Source: Brassica napus
Lineage: Eukaryota; Streptophyta; Magnoliopsida; Brassicales; Brassicaceae
Direction: 5' to 3'
DNA: 64,000 nt
NCBI RefSeq assembly: GCF_020379485.1
Contig: NW_026016743.1
Location: 1-64,000 of the forward strand
Shown here: one piece after another, positions 52,253 through 64,000 of the stretch
Numbering within the stretch: position 1 is the first letter of the stretch
Layout of the letters: every line of letters begins with the position of its first letter
Position numbers and translations under genes: made by a program
Notes under the pieces: model-generated
Seen by the model: the letters and a program-made list of their open reading frames with translations, nothing else
The model's database searches: none
Told to the model about the DNA's origin: nothing

Positions 52253-55200
52253 TATCCCACTTTCAAATCAGGTGATCCCAGTTTTCCTGTTTGGGAATAT
52301 GATAGCTTCTTTGTCATTCTAATCAAACAAGGATGAATCTTGATGTAAGAAGCTTGATTTTGATACATAAAGTAGTGGAGAACCATTAGGAAGTTGAATA
52401 AATCTCATAGGAGTTAGGATGAAGAAGCTATCCCACTTTCAAATCAGGTGATCCCAGTTTTTCTGTTTGGGAATATGACAGCTTCTTTGTCATTCTAATC
52501 AAACCAGGATGAATCGTGATGTAAGAAGCTTTAAATGGATACATAAAGTAGTGGAGAACCATTAGGAAGTTGAATAAATCTCATAGGAGTTAGGATGAAG
52601 AAGCTATCCCACTTTCAAATCAGGTGATCCCAGTTTTCCTGTTTGGGAATATGACAGCTTCCTTGTTATTCTAATCAAATCAGGATGAATCGCGATGTAA
52701 GAAGCTTGATTTTGATACATAAAGTAATGGAGAATCACTAGGAAGTTGAATAAATCTCATAGGAGTTAGGATGAAGAAGCTATCCCACTTTCAAATCATG
52801 TGATCCTAGTTTTCATGTTTGGGAATATAACAGCTTCCTTGTCATTCTAATCGAACCAGGATGAATCGCGATTTAAGAAGATTGATTTTGATACATAAAG
52901 TAATGGAGAATCACTAGGAAGTTGAATAAATCTCATAGGAGTTAGGATGAAGAAGCTGTCCCACTTTCAAATCAGGTAATCCCAGTTTTCCTGTTTGGGA
53001 ATATAACAGCTTCCTTGTCATTCTAATAGAACCAGGATGAATCGCGATGTAAGAAGCTTGATTTTGATACATAAAGTAATGGAGAATGACTAGGAAGTTG
53101 AACAAATCTCATAGGAGTTAGGATGAAGAAGCTATCCCACTTTCAAATCAGGTGATCCCAGTTTTCCTGTTTGGGAATATGACAGCTTCCTTGTCATTCA
53201 AATCAAACCAGGATGAATCGCAATGTAAGAAGCTTGATTTTGATACATAAAGTAATGGAGAATCACTAGGAAGTTGAATAAATCTCATAGGAGTTAAGAT
53301 GAAGAAGCTGTCCCACTTTCAAATCAGGTGATCCCAGTTTTCCTGTTTGGGAATATAACAGCTTCCTTGTCATTCTAATAGAACCAGGATGAATCGCGAT
53401 GTAAGAAGCTTGATTTTGATACATAAAGTAATGGAGAATCACTTGGAAGTTGAACAAATCTCATAGGAGTTAGGATGAAGAAGCTATCCTACTTTCAAAT
53501 CAGGTGATCCCAGTTTTCCTGTTTGGGAATATGACAGCTTCCTTGTCATTCAAATCAAACCAGGATGAATCGCGATGTAAGAAGCTTGATTTTGATACAT
53601 AAAGTAATGGAGAATCACTAGGAAGTTGAATAAATCTCATAGGAGTTAGGATGAAGAAGCTGTCCCACTTTCAAATCAGGTGATCCCAGTTTTCCTGTTT
53701 GGGAATATAACAGCTTCCTTGTCATTCTAATAGAACCAGGATGAATCGCGATGTAAGAAGCTTGATTTTGATACATAAAGTAATGGAGAATCACTTGGAA
53801 GTTGAACAAATCTCATAGGAGTTAGGATGAAGAAGCTATCCCACTTTCAAATCAGGTGATCCCAGTTTTCCTGTTTGGGAATATGACAGCTTCCTTGTCA
53901 TTCTAATCAAACCAAGGTGAATCGCGATGTAAGAAGCTTGACTTTGACAAATAAAGTAATGGAGAATCACTAGGAAGTTGAATAAATCTCATAGGAGTTA
54001 GGATGAAGAAGCTATCCCACTTTCAAATCAGGTGATCCCAGTTTTCCTGTTTGGGAATATGACAGCTTCCTTGTCATTCTAATCAAAACAGGATGAATCG
54101 CGATGTAAAAAGCTTGATTTTGATACATAAAGTAATGTAGAATCACTAGGAAGTTGAATAAATCTCATAGGAGTTAGGATGAAGAAGCTATCCCACTTTC
54201 AAATCAGGTGATCCCAGTTTTCCTGTTTGGGAATATGACAGCTTCTTTGTCATTCTAATCAAACCAGGCTGAATCGCGATGTAAGAAGCTTGATTTTGTT
54301 ATATAAAGTAATGTAGAATCACTAGGAAGTTGAATAAATCTCATAGGAGTTAGGATGAAGAAGCTATCCCACTTTCAAATCAGGTGATCCCAGATTTCCT
54401 GTTTGGGAATATAACAGCTTCCTTGTCATTCTAATCGAACCAAGATGAATCGCGATGTACGAATCTTGATTTTGATACATAAACTAATGGAGAATCACTA
54501 GGAAGTTGAATAAATCTCATAGGAGTTAGGATGAAAAAGCTATCCCACTTTCAAATCAGGTGATGCCAGTTTTACTGTTTGGAAATATGACAGCTTCCTC
54601 GTCATTCTAATCAAACCAGGATGAATCGCGATCTAAGAAGCTTGATTGTGATACATAAAGTAATGGAGAATAACTAGGAAGTTGAATAAATCTCATAGGA
54701 GTTAGGATGAAGAAGCTGTCCCACTTTCAAATCAGGTGATCCCAATTTTCCTGTTTGGGAATATGACAGCTTCTTTGTCATTTTAATCAAACCAGGATGA
54801 ATCGCGATGTAATAAGCTTGATTTTGATATATAAAGTAATGGAGAGTCACTAGGAAGTTGAATAAATCTCATAGGAGTTATGATGAAGAAGCTATCCCAC
54901 TTTCAAATCAGGTGATCCCAGTTTTCCTGTTTGGGAATATGACATCTTCTTTGTCATTCTAATTAAACCAGGATAAATCGCGATGTAAGAAGCTTGATTT
55001 TGATATATAAAGTAATGGAGAATCACTAGGAAGTTGAATAAATCTCATAGGAGTTAGGATGAAGAAGCAATCCCACTTTCAAATCAAGTGATCCCACCTT
55101 TTCTGTTTGGGAATATGACAGCTTCTTTGTCATTCTAATCAAACCAGGATGAATCGCGATGTAAGAAGTTTAATTTGGATACATAAAGTAATGGAGAATC

Positions 55201-55563
55201 ACTAGGAAGTTGAATAAATCTCATAGGAGTTAGGATGAAGAAGCTATCCCACTTTCAAATCAGGTGATCCCAGTTTTCCTGTTTGGGAATATGATAGCTT
55301 CTTTGTCATTCTAATCAAACAAGGATGAATCTTGATGTAAGAAGCTTGATTTTGATACATAAAGTCGTGGAGAACCATTAGGAAGTTGAATAAATCTCAT
55401 AGGAGTTAGGATGAAGAAGCTATCCCACTTTCAAATCAGGTGATCCCAGTTTTTCTGTTTGGGAATATGACAGCTTCTTTGTCATTCTAATCAAACCAGG
55501 ATGAATCGTGATGTAAGAAGCTTTAAATGGATACATAAAGTAGTGGAGAACCACTAGGAAGTT
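52253..55563. repeat. Centromeric-type satellite array, 176-bp monomers (left block)
   Basis: 18 full monomers and a partial one. The motif tatcccac/tgtcccac recurs at exact 176-bp steps: 52253, 52429, 52605 and so on to 55421. Each monomer contains AAGCTTGATTTTGATA or a variant of it, i.e. a HindIII site. Monomer length and text agree with what I remember of CentBr-type centromere satellites of Brassica. Some variants are arranged in higher-order units (see findings). Short minus-strand open frames of 63 codons recur every 352 bp and are by-products of the repeat. Confidence 0.95.
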
Positions 55564-56413
55564 TAATGAGATCCTAGGACCCTTCTCTGGATGGTTTGGA
55601 TAGATCCTTGCATAAACGAATCAAAGACTCAAGTTTATCAAGGCTGTGGATCGAATGGTGACACAAGAGGCTGCGGAAAGGCTCCTTGATACTCCTAGAC
55701 TTAGATCGGATATGACACACCTTTCTAAAGCCCTTGGGCGTTGGATATTACACACCAACAGACTGGATACTACACACCAGACACTCTCTTAACTCGTGAA
55801 AGCAAGGGAGAAGAAAACAAAAAGGTTTAAATGAAAGAAAACTTGATAGATGCTAGGGTTGCCGAGTTACACATATATATAGTGAAAGGCTTGGAACAGG
55901 CTCCAAGCATTTCGAAATTAAAGGAACAGGCTCCTCCAATTAATGTAGAAGTAAAGACACAACTTAGATAGAGTTTTCGAAAATGAAAGACATAAATACT
56001 TAGAAATAAAGATAGCATAAGGTTCTTCATGTGGTTTGGTCCGAGAGTATCAACTAGGTGATAAGATAGCAAGACTATGGCCTCGTTAAAAACCTATCAT
56101 TGCAAAACCCAATGGGACAAAAACAATGATAGGAAAAGAGCACACATAGCTTGCTAGCCTAGATGATACTCAACTTGATGGTAAGATGGCTTGAATGGTG
56201 ATAAGCGTATCTTGAAGTATCAAGCTTCCTCCAAGACATTCTTCTTGCTCCAAGGACTTCCTGATTAGTCCTCCAATAGCTTCTTTGAGTTTCCTAGCTC
56301 TGGCTCGAGTCATGGGACCTTTAGGAATGGTTAAGACCTCATCTTCTTCAGCTGGTTCATCTCTAAACTCGCCATCTCTATCTCCATCAGCTGGCTGGTC
56401 CATGATCATATCA
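55564..56413 (-). repeat. G2 3' LTR (850 bp), partly coding
   Basis: Element-strand TGATATGATCATGG..GATCTCATTA. The pol frame uses its first about 240 bases (stop at 56170-56172). Confidence 0.93.
56093..56133 (-). other. G2 stop-proximal hairpin (3' LTR)
   Basis: Perfect 10-bp stem CCTATCATTG / CAATGATAGG around TTTTTGTCCCATTGGGTTTT, starting 36 bases after the pol stop. Confidence 0.8.
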
Positions 56414-59400
56414 TCCCCTCCCTCTTGAAAAGGATTTGACCTCAAATCAGGTTCATCTGCAATAAAAGGGATCAAGTCAGTAACATTGAAGCTATTACTC
56501 ACATCATACTTATCTTGGAGATCAATCTTGTAGGCATTGTTGCTGATCTTCCTTGTGATCTCAAAAGGTCCATCAATTCTTGGCATAAGCTTTGACTTCC
56601 TCTCATTAGGAAACCTCTCTTTTCTCAAATGAACCCAAACTTTATCACCCTCCTTAAAGACCATCTCACGCCTTCCTTTGTTGGCATGCTTGACATACTG
56701 CTTAGTTTTCTCTTCAATGTTGAGCCTAGCTTGCTCGTGAAGTTGTTTCACCATCTCTGCCTTCTTTTTGCCATCCAAACTGACCCTTTCACACTCAGGT
56801 AAAGGGATTAAATCCAAAGGAGAGGTGGGATTGAACCCATAAACAATTTCAAAGGGTGAAAACTTAGAAGCAGAATGCACAGCATGATTATATGCAAATT
56901 CACAATGTGGCAGATAATCTTCCCAAGATTTCAGATTCTTTTTAATGAATGCACGCAAGAGTGTTCCTAGAGTTCTATTAACTACTTCAGTCTGTCCATC
57001 AGTTTGCGGATGACAAGTAGTGGAGAACAACAACTTAGTGCCTAGCTTAGACCAAAGAGTTTTCCAAAAATAACTAAGAAACTTAGTATCCCTATCAGAA
57101 ACTATGGTCCTAGGCATGCCATGTAAACGCACAATCTCCTTAAAGAACAGGTTAGCTACATGCAATGCATCATCAGTTTTATGACATGCTATGAAATGTG
57201 CCATTTTTGAGAACCTGTCAACAACAACAAAGATAGAATCCTTCCCAGTCCTAGTTCTAGGCAATCCAACAATGAAATCCATAGATATGTCATTCCAAGG
57301 ATGATAAGGAATAGGGAGAGGAGTATACAAACCGTGAGACTGAACCTTAGACTTAGCTTGCTTGCAAGTTGCACATCTCTCACATAGTTTCTCCACATCA
57401 CTTTTCATCCGAGGCCAAAAGAAATGATCCTGCAAGGTTTTAAGAGTCTTTGCAATACCAAAGTGACCCATGAGACTCCCTCCATGTGATTCCCTAACAA
57501 ACAAATCTCTCAAAGAGCAATTAGGCACACACAGTCTATTATCATAAAAGAGGAATCCATCATGTCTAAAATAATGTCCAGCAGCAAATTTCTCACAAGA
57601 GTTATAAGCTTCTTTAAAATCTGGATCAGATTCATACATCTCTTTAATCTGCTCAAAACCTAACAACTTAGCATCAAGAGTGTTTAAGAGAACATACCTT
57701 CGAGATAGTGCATCAGCAACTATGTTTTCTTTACCTTGTTTGTACTTGATGACATAAGGAAATGTCTCAATGAACTCAACCCACCTTGCGTGTCTTTTGC
57801 TGAGCTTGTTCTGTCCTTTCAAGTACTTGAGAGACTCATGATCCGTGTGTATCACAAACTCCTTGGGCCACAAGTAATGCTGCCAAGTCTGCAAAGCTCT
57901 CACCAAGGCATACAATTCCTTATCATAAGTTGCATAGTTGAGAGTGGCGCCTCCAAGCTTCTCACTGAAATAAGCTATGGGTCTCTTCTCCTGCATAAGA
58001 ACAGCACCAATTCCAATTCCTGAGGCATCACATTCAATTTCAAAAGTTTTATTGAAATCAGGAAGTATAAGAAGAGGGGCATTAGTAAGCTTCTCTTTTA
58101 GGCATTGAAAGGCAAGTTCTTGTGCTTCTCCCCATTTGAATCCAACTTCTTTCTTGATCACCTCAGTCAATGGGGCTGCTATGGTGCTAAAGTCTTTCAC
58201 AAACCGTCGGTAGAAGCCAGCAAGGCCGTGAAAGCTCCTTACTTCACTTATAGTCTTTGGAATTGGCCATTCTTGAATTGCTCTCACCTTCTCCTGATCC
58301 ACCTTTACTCCATCTGCACTCACAACAAAGCCTAGGAAGACCAAGTTATCCGTACAAAAAGTGCATTTCTTAAGGTTAGCAAACAGTTTTTCTTTTCTCA
58401 ACACATCAAGAACAGACTTAAGATGATCTATATGCTCTCCTAGGTTCTTACTGTAAACAAGGATATCATCAAAGTATACTACCACAAACAAACCTATGAA
58501 AGATCTAAGCACATGATTCATCAATCTCATAAAAGTGCTAGGAGCATTGGTTAATCCAAAAGGCATGACTAACCACTCATACAACCCATGCTTAGTCTTA
58601 AAGGCTGTTTTCCACTCATCTCCCTCTTTCATTCTTATTTGATGATATCCACTCTTCAAATCTATCTTAGAAAAGACACTAGAACCATGCAACTCATCAA
58701 GCATATCATCTAATCTAGGAATAGGGTGGCGATACTTCACTGTTATGTTGTTGATTGCTCTACAATCAACACACATACGCCAGCTCCCATCTTTCTTTGG
58801 AACAAGGAGCACAGGCACAGCACATGGGCTCATACTTTCACGGATATGGCCTTTCTCCATCAGTTCCTCAACCTGCCTTTGTAGCTCCTTGGTTTCCACA
58901 GGATTAGTTCTGTATGCTGGTCTGTTGGGAAGAGTAGCTCCTGGTACAAAATCAATCTGATGCTCAATCCCTCGAATAGGTGGCAATCCTATGGGATTAT
59001 CTTCTGGAAATACATCCTGGTATTCCTGTAAAAGAGCTGACATCTCACTCGGATACACCGGTGTACAATCAGTTAGAGACAAAAGAGATTCTTTAAAGAT
59101 AAATAAGAGAACCGATTGATGAGAATAAAGAGATCTTTTGATTTCACTAGCTTTAGCATAGAAGTTGTGTTGCTTATCTGGTTTGAGATCAACCTCTTTC
59201 TTTTTCTGAAGCTGAAGCTGATCTTCATGCACTTCTTTAGGAGTTAGAGGTACCAAGACAGTTCGCTTGCCGTTGAACTCAAAAGAATGTTTGTTGGTGA
59301 AGCCATCATGGATGACACGCCTATCAAATTGCCAAGGCCTTCCCAGTAGTATGTGGCTGGCTTCCATGGGTATCACATCACAGAGAATGTCATCTTCATA

Positions 59401-60858
59401 CCTCCCAATGGTCAAGGGTATAGAGACCTGAGTAGATACCCTCATCTCGCCCTCTTCATTAAGCCATTGCAGCCGGTAAGGTTTAGGATGCTTTTGAGCT
59501 TTCAAACCAAGCTTCTTCACCATTGTCTCGCTAGCAACATTAACACAGCTTCCACCGTCGATGATCAGGCTGCAGACCTTTCCTTGCACCAGACAACGTG
59601 TGTAGAACAAGTTCTCTCTTTGTTCTTGCTCCTCTGTTTTGTTTTGCAAACTGAGAGTTCTTCTTGCAACCAAAAGTCTACCTTGAACTGGTTCCTCCTC
59701 ATGCTCAACTTCTGATAGTTCTTGATCAGTCCTTAGTTTCTCATCTTCAGATTCAAACTCTCCATTCTCCAGAAGAATCATAACTCTCTTGTTAGTACAC
59801 TCATTAGCATAGTGCCCACGCCCTTGGCACTTAAAGCACTTCACATCTCTTGCACGCGAGCTTGTAGCTTCCACTTTACCCTTATCTTTGTTGTAGATGC
59901 TACTAGACTTGGATTCTTCTTTTGGCTGTGGCTTGCTCTCCTTTTGATAGCTCGGTTTATCTTCCTTAGAGGTCTGGTATCTATTGGAACCATAGCTGCC
60001 ACGCGCATAACTTCTTCTCTTAACTTGCTGCTCCACCAAGATAGCTTTGTGTAGCATCTCCTCTATCTCCAAGTAGTGTTGCATCTCCACTCTATCTTGT
60101 ATCTCACGGTTGAGTCCACCAAGAAATCGTGCCATGGTAGCTTCACTGTCCTCAGATACACAAGCTCTTAGCATAAGCAACTCCATCTCTTGAAAGTATT
60201 CCTCTACAGACTTTGATCCTTGTGTGAGCAGTCTCAGCTTTTGATGAAGATCACGGTGATAATGACTTGGTACAAACCTCTTGCGCATCACAGCTTTCAT
60301 CTCTGCCCATGTTTCAATGGGGAATTCACCATTGCGCCTCTTGTTTGTGACCAACTGATCCCACCAGCTCAATGCATAATCATTGAACTCGGTAGCAGCT
60401 ACTTGAATCTTCTTAGTCTCTGAGTAATGCTGACAGTTGAAAACGAGTTCGATCTTCTTCTCCCACTCAAGATAGGCATCTGGATCAGCTTTACCATGGA
60501 AAGGAGGGATCTTAAGCTTTAATCCTGATAGCTCATTGCGTCTATGCCTCCGGCCCTCATGATCACGTCGAGATCTTCTACTGCTACGTCTTGAACCGGA
60601 GCTATGGCTACTTCTCTCATAGAAGTTATCAGTCTCTTCTGATCCAGCATGCTCACGCTGACCTTGTCTGTTTCTTCTTTGCTCATGTCTTGAACCAGAT
60701 GCTTGTCCTTGCCCATCATGCGGTCTCTGATCATACTTCTCTTCCAGTAACTTCACCATCGCTTCCATCACTTGTTTGGTGATTGCTTCTTGCAGCAATC
60801 TATTCCTTCGCACAAAGGTTTCATCATCCTCCTCAGACCCCATTGCTTCCTGATACAC
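56170..60858 (-). CDS. G2 gag-pol polyprotein, 1562 aa, intact (CRM clade)
   Basis: From ATG 60856-60858 to TGA 56170-56172. Gag holds [20 protein letters not shown] and [17 protein letters not shown] (about residues 115-215), then zinc knuckle [14 protein letters not shown] (about 340-353) and protease DGGS (about 433). RT has [11 protein letters not shown] (near nt 58470) and RNase [15 protein letters not shown] (near 58020). Integrase shows [34 protein letters not shown] and [10 protein letters not shown] (57480-56980), then a GPF module (DGPFEI near 56570). The last about 80 codons lie in the LTR and include [17 protein letters not shown], which fits the CR motif of centromeric CRM elements in place of a chromodomain. 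No lesions seen. Confidence 0.95.
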   Translation of the reverse strand: MYQEAMGSEEDDETFVRRNRLLQEAITKQVMEAMVKLLEEKYDQRPHDGQGQASGSRHEQRRNRQGQREHAGSEETDNFYERSSHSSGSRRSSRRSRRDHEGRRHRRNELSGLKLKIPPFHGKADPDAYLEWEKKIELVFNCQHYSETKKIQVAATEFNDYALSWWDQLVTNKRRNGEFPIETWAEMKAVMRKRFVPSHYHRDLHQKLRLLTQGSKSVEEYFQEMELLMLRACVSEDSEATMARFLGGLNREIQDRVEMQHYLEIEEMLHKAILVEQQVKRRSYARGSYGSNRYQTSKEDKPSYQKESKPQPKEESKSSSIYNKDKGKVEATSSRARDVKCFKCQGRGHYANECTNKRVMILLENGEFESEDEKLRTDQELSEVEHEEEPVQGRLLVARRTLSLQNKTEEQEQRENLFYTRCLVQGKVCSLIIDGGSCVNVASETMVKKLGLKAQKHPKPYRLQWLNEEGEMRVSTQVSIPLTIGRYEDDILCDVIPMEASHILLGRPWQFDRRVIHDGFTNKHSFEFNGKRTVLVPLTPKEVHEDQLQLQKKKEVDLKPDKQHNFYAKASEIKRSLYSHQSVLLFIFKESLLSLTDCTPVYPSEMSALLQEYQDVFPEDNPIGLPPIRGIEHQIDFVPGATLPNRPAYRTNPVETKELQRQVEELMEKGHIRESMSPCAVPVLLVPKKDGSWRMCVDCRAINNITVKYRHPIPRLDDMLDELHGSSVFSKIDLKSGYHQIRMKEGDEWKTAFKTKHGLYEWLVMPFGLTNAPSTFMRLMNHVLRSFIGLFVVVYFDDILVYSKNLGEHIDHLKSVLDVLRKEKLFANLKKCTFCTDNLVFLGFVVSADGVKVDQEKVRAIQEWPIPKTISEVRSFHGLAGFYRRFVKDFSTIAAPLTEVIKKEVGFKWGEAQELAFQCLKEKLTNAPLLILPDFNKTFEIECDASGIGIGAVLMQEKRPIAYFSEKLGGATLNYATYDKELYALVRALQTWQHYLWPKEFVIHTDHESLKYLKGQNKLSKRHARWVEFIETFPYVIKYKQGKENIVADALSRRYVLLNTLDAKLLGFEQIKEMYESDPDFKEAYNSCEKFAAGHYFRHDGFLFYDNRLCVPNCSLRDLFVRESHGGSLMGHFGIAKTLKTLQDHFFWPRMKSDVEKLCERCATCKQAKSKVQSHGLYTPLPIPYHPWNDISMDFIVGLPRTRTGKDSIFVVVDRFSKMAHFIACHKTDDALHVANLFFKEIVRLHGMPRTIVSDRDTKFLSYFWKTLWSKLGTKLLFSTTCHPQTDGQTEVVNRTLGTLLRAFIKKNLKSWEDYLPHCEFAYNHAVHSASKFSPFEIVYGFNPTSPLDLIPLPECERVSLDGKKKAEMVKQLHEQARLNIEEKTKQYVKHANKGRREMVFKEGDKVWVHLRKERFPNERKSKLMPRIDGPFEITRKISNNAYKIDLQDKYDVSNSFNVTDLIPFIADEPDLRSNPFQEGGDDMIMDQPADGDRDGEFRDEPAEEDEVLTIPKGPMTRARARKLKEAIGGLIRKSLEQEECLGGSLILQDTLITIQAILPSS

Positions 60859-61353
60859 GAAAAACTTGAACCAGTAAGTAGTTCAAAAGAATTCAGAACT
60901 CAAGATTCAAATAAGGAAACAAAGTATTCAAACAAAGCGGCAAATGAAGATACTTGATCAACACGCGACGATTTGAATTCTATCTTTTCGAAATTGAAAC
61001 AATAACAGATCAGATTCAACAGATGATGAAATGAGGTAATCAAATCCTGATCTATGATTCTAACAACAGATCGAGTCACACAATCACAAGAAACTTTCGG
61101 ATCAAGCAAAACGATAACGTAATCGACAAGAATGTGAAAAGGTTTTGTTCAAAACTTGATCGAAATTCTTAGATCTATCAGTATGAGACACGAAACAATC
61201 AGATCTAGCAATCCTGATAATGAAACAAGCAGATCAAGTGAGAATAAACACACAAGAACCGATTGATCAAAAATATGAATCGACAAAGAGTAGATCTTAA
61301 GAAATCGCAAAAGAGAAATCGAAACTCCCCTTCCAGAGTGCTCTGATACCACT
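60859..61353 (-). other. G2 leader, non-coding
   Basis: 495 bases between the 5' LTR and the gag ATG. It includes the PBS complement (61340-61351) separated from the LTR by two bases, and repeated GATC-containing A-rich text. No gene or RNA structure recognised. Confidence 0.7.
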
Positions 61354-62203
61354 TAATGAGATCCTAGGACCCTTCTCTGGATGGTTTGGATAGATCCTTG
61401 CATAAACGAATCAAAGACTCAAGTTTATCAAGGCTGTGGATCGAATGGTGACACAAGAGGCTGCGGAAAGGCTCCTTGATACTCCTAGACTTAGATCGGA
61501 TATGACACACCTTTCTAAAGCCCTTGGGCGTTGGATATTACACACCAACAGACTGGATACTACACACCAGACACTCTCTTAACTCGTGAAAGCAAGGGAG
61601 AAGAAAACACAAAGGTTTAAATGAAAGAAAACTTGATAGATGCTAGGGTTGCCGAGTTACACATATATATAGTGAAAGGCTTGGAACAGGCTCCAAGCAT
61701 TTCGAAATTAAAGGAACAGGCTCCTCCAATTAATGTAGAAGTAAAGACACAACTTAGATAGAGTTTTCGAAAATGAAAGACATAAATACTTAGAAATAAA
61801 GATAGCATAAGGTTCTTCATGTGGTTTGGTCCGAGAGTATCAACTAGGTGATAAGATAGCAAGACTATGGCCTCGTTAAAAACCTATCATTGCAAAACCC
61901 AATGGGACAAAAACAATGATAGGAAAAGAGCACACATAGCTTGCTAGCCTAGATGATACTCAACTTGATGGTAAGATGGCTTGAATGGTGATAAGCGTAT
62001 CTTGAAGTATCAAGCTTCCTCCAAGACATTCTTCTTGCTCCAAGGACTTCCTGATTAGTCCTCCAATAGCTTCTTTGAGTTTCCTAGCTCTGGCTCGAGT
62101 CATGGGACCTTTAGGAATGGTTAAGACCTCATCTTCTTCAGCTGGTTCATCTCTAAACTCGCCATTTCTTTCTCCATCAGCTGGCTGGTCCATGATCATA
62201 TCA
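61354..62203 (-). repeat. G2 5' LTR (850 bp)
   Basis: Carries a duplicate of the pol tail codons (61960-62199, minus) and an AT-rich TATATATA (about 61663-61671, minus) that may be the TATA box. Confidence 0.93.
61883..61923 (-). other. G2 5' LTR copy of the stop-proximal hairpin
   Basis: Same 10-bp stem and core as 56093-56133. Confidence 0.7.
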
Positions 62204-63991
62204 AAGTTGAATAAATGTCATAGTAGTTAGGATAAAGACACTATCCCACTTTCAAATCAGGTGATCCCAGTTTTCCTGTTTGGGAATATGACAGCTTCCT
62301 TGTTATTCTAATCAAACCAGGATGAATCGCGATGTAAGAAGCTTGATTTTGATACATAAAGTAATGGAGAATCACTACGAAGTTGAATAAATCTCATAGG
62401 AGTTAGGATGAAGAAGCTATCCCACTTTCAAATCATGTGATCCTAGTTTTCATGTTTGGGAATATAACAGCTTCCTTGTCATTCTAATCGAACCAGGATG
62501 AATCGCGATGTAAGAAGCTTGATTTTGATACATAAAGTAATGGAGAATCACTAGGAAGTTGAATAAATCTCATAGGAGTTAGGATGAAGAAGCTATCCCA
62601 CTTTCAAATCAGGTAATCCCAGTTTTCCTGTTTGGGAATATGACATCTTCTTTGTCATTCTAATCAAACCAGGATAAATCGCGATGTAAGAAGCTTGATT
62701 TTGATATATAAAGTAATGGAGAATCACTAGGAAGTTGAATAAATCTCATAGGAGTTAGGATGAAGAAGCAATCCCACTTTCAAATCAAGTGATCCCACCT
62801 TTTCTGTTTGGGAATATGACAGCTTCTTTGTCATTCTAATCAAACCAGGATGAATCGCGATGTAAGAAGTTTGATTTGGATACATAAAGTAATGGAGAAT
62901 CACTAGGAAGTTGAATAAATCTCATAGGAGTTAGGATGAAGAAGCTATCCCACTTTCAAATCAGGTGATCCCAGTTTTCCTGTTTGGGAATATGATAGCT
63001 TCTTTGTCATTCTAATCAAACAAGGATGAATCTTGATGTAAGAAGCTTGATTTTGATACATAAAGTCGTGGAGAACCATTAGGAAGTTGAATAAATCTCA
63101 TAGGAGTTAGGATGAAGAAGCTATCCCACTTTCAAATCAGGTGATCCCAGTTTTTCTGTTTGGGAATATGACAGCTTCTTTGTCATTCTAATCAAACCAG
63201 GATGAATCGTGATGTAAGAAGCTTTAAATGGATACATAAAGTAGTGGAGAACCACTAGGAAGTTGAATAAATGTCATAGTAGTTAGGATAAAGACACTAT
63301 CCCACTTTCAAATCAGGTGATCCCAGTTTTCCTGTTTGGGAATATGACCGCTTCCTTGTTATTCTAATCAAACCAGGATGAATCGCGATGTAAGAAGCTT
63401 GATTTTGATACATAAAGTAATGGAGAATCACTACGAAGTTGAATAAATCTCATAGGAGTTAGGATGAAGAAGCTATCCCACTTTCAAATCATGTGATCCT
63501 AGTTTTCATGTTTGGGAATATAACAGCTTCCTTGTCATTCTAATCGAACCAGGATGAATCGCGATGTAAGAAGCTTGATTTTGATACATAAAGTAATGGA
63601 GAATCACTAGGAAGTTGAATAAATCTCATAGGAGTTAGGATGAAGAAGCTATCCCACTTTCAAAATCAGGTGATCCCAGTTTTCCTGTTTGGGAATATGA
63701 TAGCTTCTTTGTCATTCTAATCAAACCAGGATGAATCGTGATGTAAGAAGCTTGAATTGGATACATAAAGTAGTGGAGAACCATTAGGAAGTTGAATAAA
63801 TCTCATAGGAGTTAGGATGAAGAAGCTATCCCACTTTCAAATCAGGTGATCCCAGTTTTCCTGTTTAGGAATATGACATCTTCCTTGTCATTCTAATCAA
63901 ACCAAGATGAATCGCGATGTAAGAAGCTTGATTTTGACACATAAAGTAATGGAGAATCACTAGGAAGTTGAATAAATCTCATAGGAGTTAG
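62204..63991. repeat. Centromeric-type satellite array, 176-bp monomers (right block)
   Basis: About ten monomers continuing the left block in phase: aagtt of the target duplication is followed by the expected next base of the monomer. The anchor tatcccac recurs at 62242, 62418 and so on to 63650. A one-base insertion occurs in the last full monomer (CAAAATCAGG near 63664). 62242-63297 and 63298 onward show a 1056-bp period. Confidence 0.95.
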
Positions 63992-64000
63992 TGTTAAATA
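63992..64000 (+). mobile_element. C10: probable start of a C7-family LTR at window end
   Basis: The satellite text stops at GTTAG and the last 9 bases are TGTTAAATA, exactly the first 9 bases of the C7 LTR. The satellite would read GATGAAGAA here. gttag (63987-63991) would be the target duplication. Only nine bases support this. Confidence 0.55.

Larger units (their letters stand above)
55564..62203 (-). mobile_element. G2: CRM-clade gypsy retrotransposon, complete
   Basis: 6640-bp element inserted in the satellite with target duplication aagtt (55559-55563, 62204-62208). LTRs 55564-56413 and 61354-62203 (850 bp each), about three base differences seen. PBS complement GCTCTGATACCA 61340-61351; PPT complement TCCCCTCCCTCTTG 56414-56427. 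Intact 1562-aa gag-pol. The Gag ([19 protein letters not shown]) is characteristic of CRM/CRR/CRB centromeric retrotransposons, which integrate into centromeric chromatin. The element probably corresponds to the CRB group of Brassica. Confidence 0.95.

Noticed and set aside
52914..53809. Three similar 63-codon minus-strand open frames spaced 352 bp
   Set aside because: They are produced by the satellite dimer period; no start context, no conservation in other monomers.
52253..55563. Regularly spaced repeats resembling a CRISPR array
   Set aside because: The repeats are contiguous 176-bp monomers with no spacers, and the context is a plant centromere.

Overview
The window is a nested LTR-retrotransposon cluster inside a centromeric satellite array of a plant. 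The array, at 52253-55563 and 62204-63991, is built of 176-bp monomers. Each carries a HindIII site in a context I recognise from CentBr-type satellites of Brassica and relatives, so the source is probably Brassicaceae, perhaps tribe Brassiceae. A CRM-clade (centromeric) gypsy element sits directly in the array. I see no host protein gene, tRNA, rRNA or CRISPR.

Element names used below: C = Ty1/copia, G = Ty3/gypsy. C2 is a degraded copia whose 5' LTR borders the satellite. It is broken into pieces (1061-2348, 19969-20071, 50490-52252) by C1 (1-1060, cut by the window edge), C3 (minus, 2349-19963) and C6 (plus, 20077-50489). C3 is interrupted by C4 (minus, 5079-16532), which is interrupted by the rearranged C5 (6217-11963). 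C6 is interrupted by C7 (22743-28568), C8 (31308-36750) and gypsy G1 (37396-50370, inside the C6 3' LTR). G1 is interrupted by C9 (minus, 40416-46479). Gypsy G2 (minus, 55564-62203) lies in the satellite. The last 9 bases look like the start of another C7-family LTR (C10). All elements with both ends visible have matching 5-bp target-site duplications, which fix the boundaries to the base.

C7, C8, C9 and G2 carry uninterrupted gag-pol frames. C4, C6 and G1 look intact apart from later insertions. C1, C2, C3 and C5 are damaged. Every primer-binding site visible matches initiator tRNA-Met (TGGTATCAGAGC).

The most interesting signals are non-coding. (1) A hairpin starts about 35 nt after the pol stop codon in both copia and gypsy elements. 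Its loop core is constant and its stems covary. (2) A second covarying hairpin with a fixed 12-nt loop leads into the copia polypurine tract. (3) Most LTRs end in TG...TA (one in TA...TA) directly against the primer-binding site. (4) C5 is an element whose 3' LTR is joined to its own gag in inverted orientation, yet it has a normal target duplication. (5) The C5/C8 family seems to have replaced the Gag zinc knuckle by a basic region. (6) The satellite has 352-bp dimer and 1056-bp hexamer higher-order periodicity.
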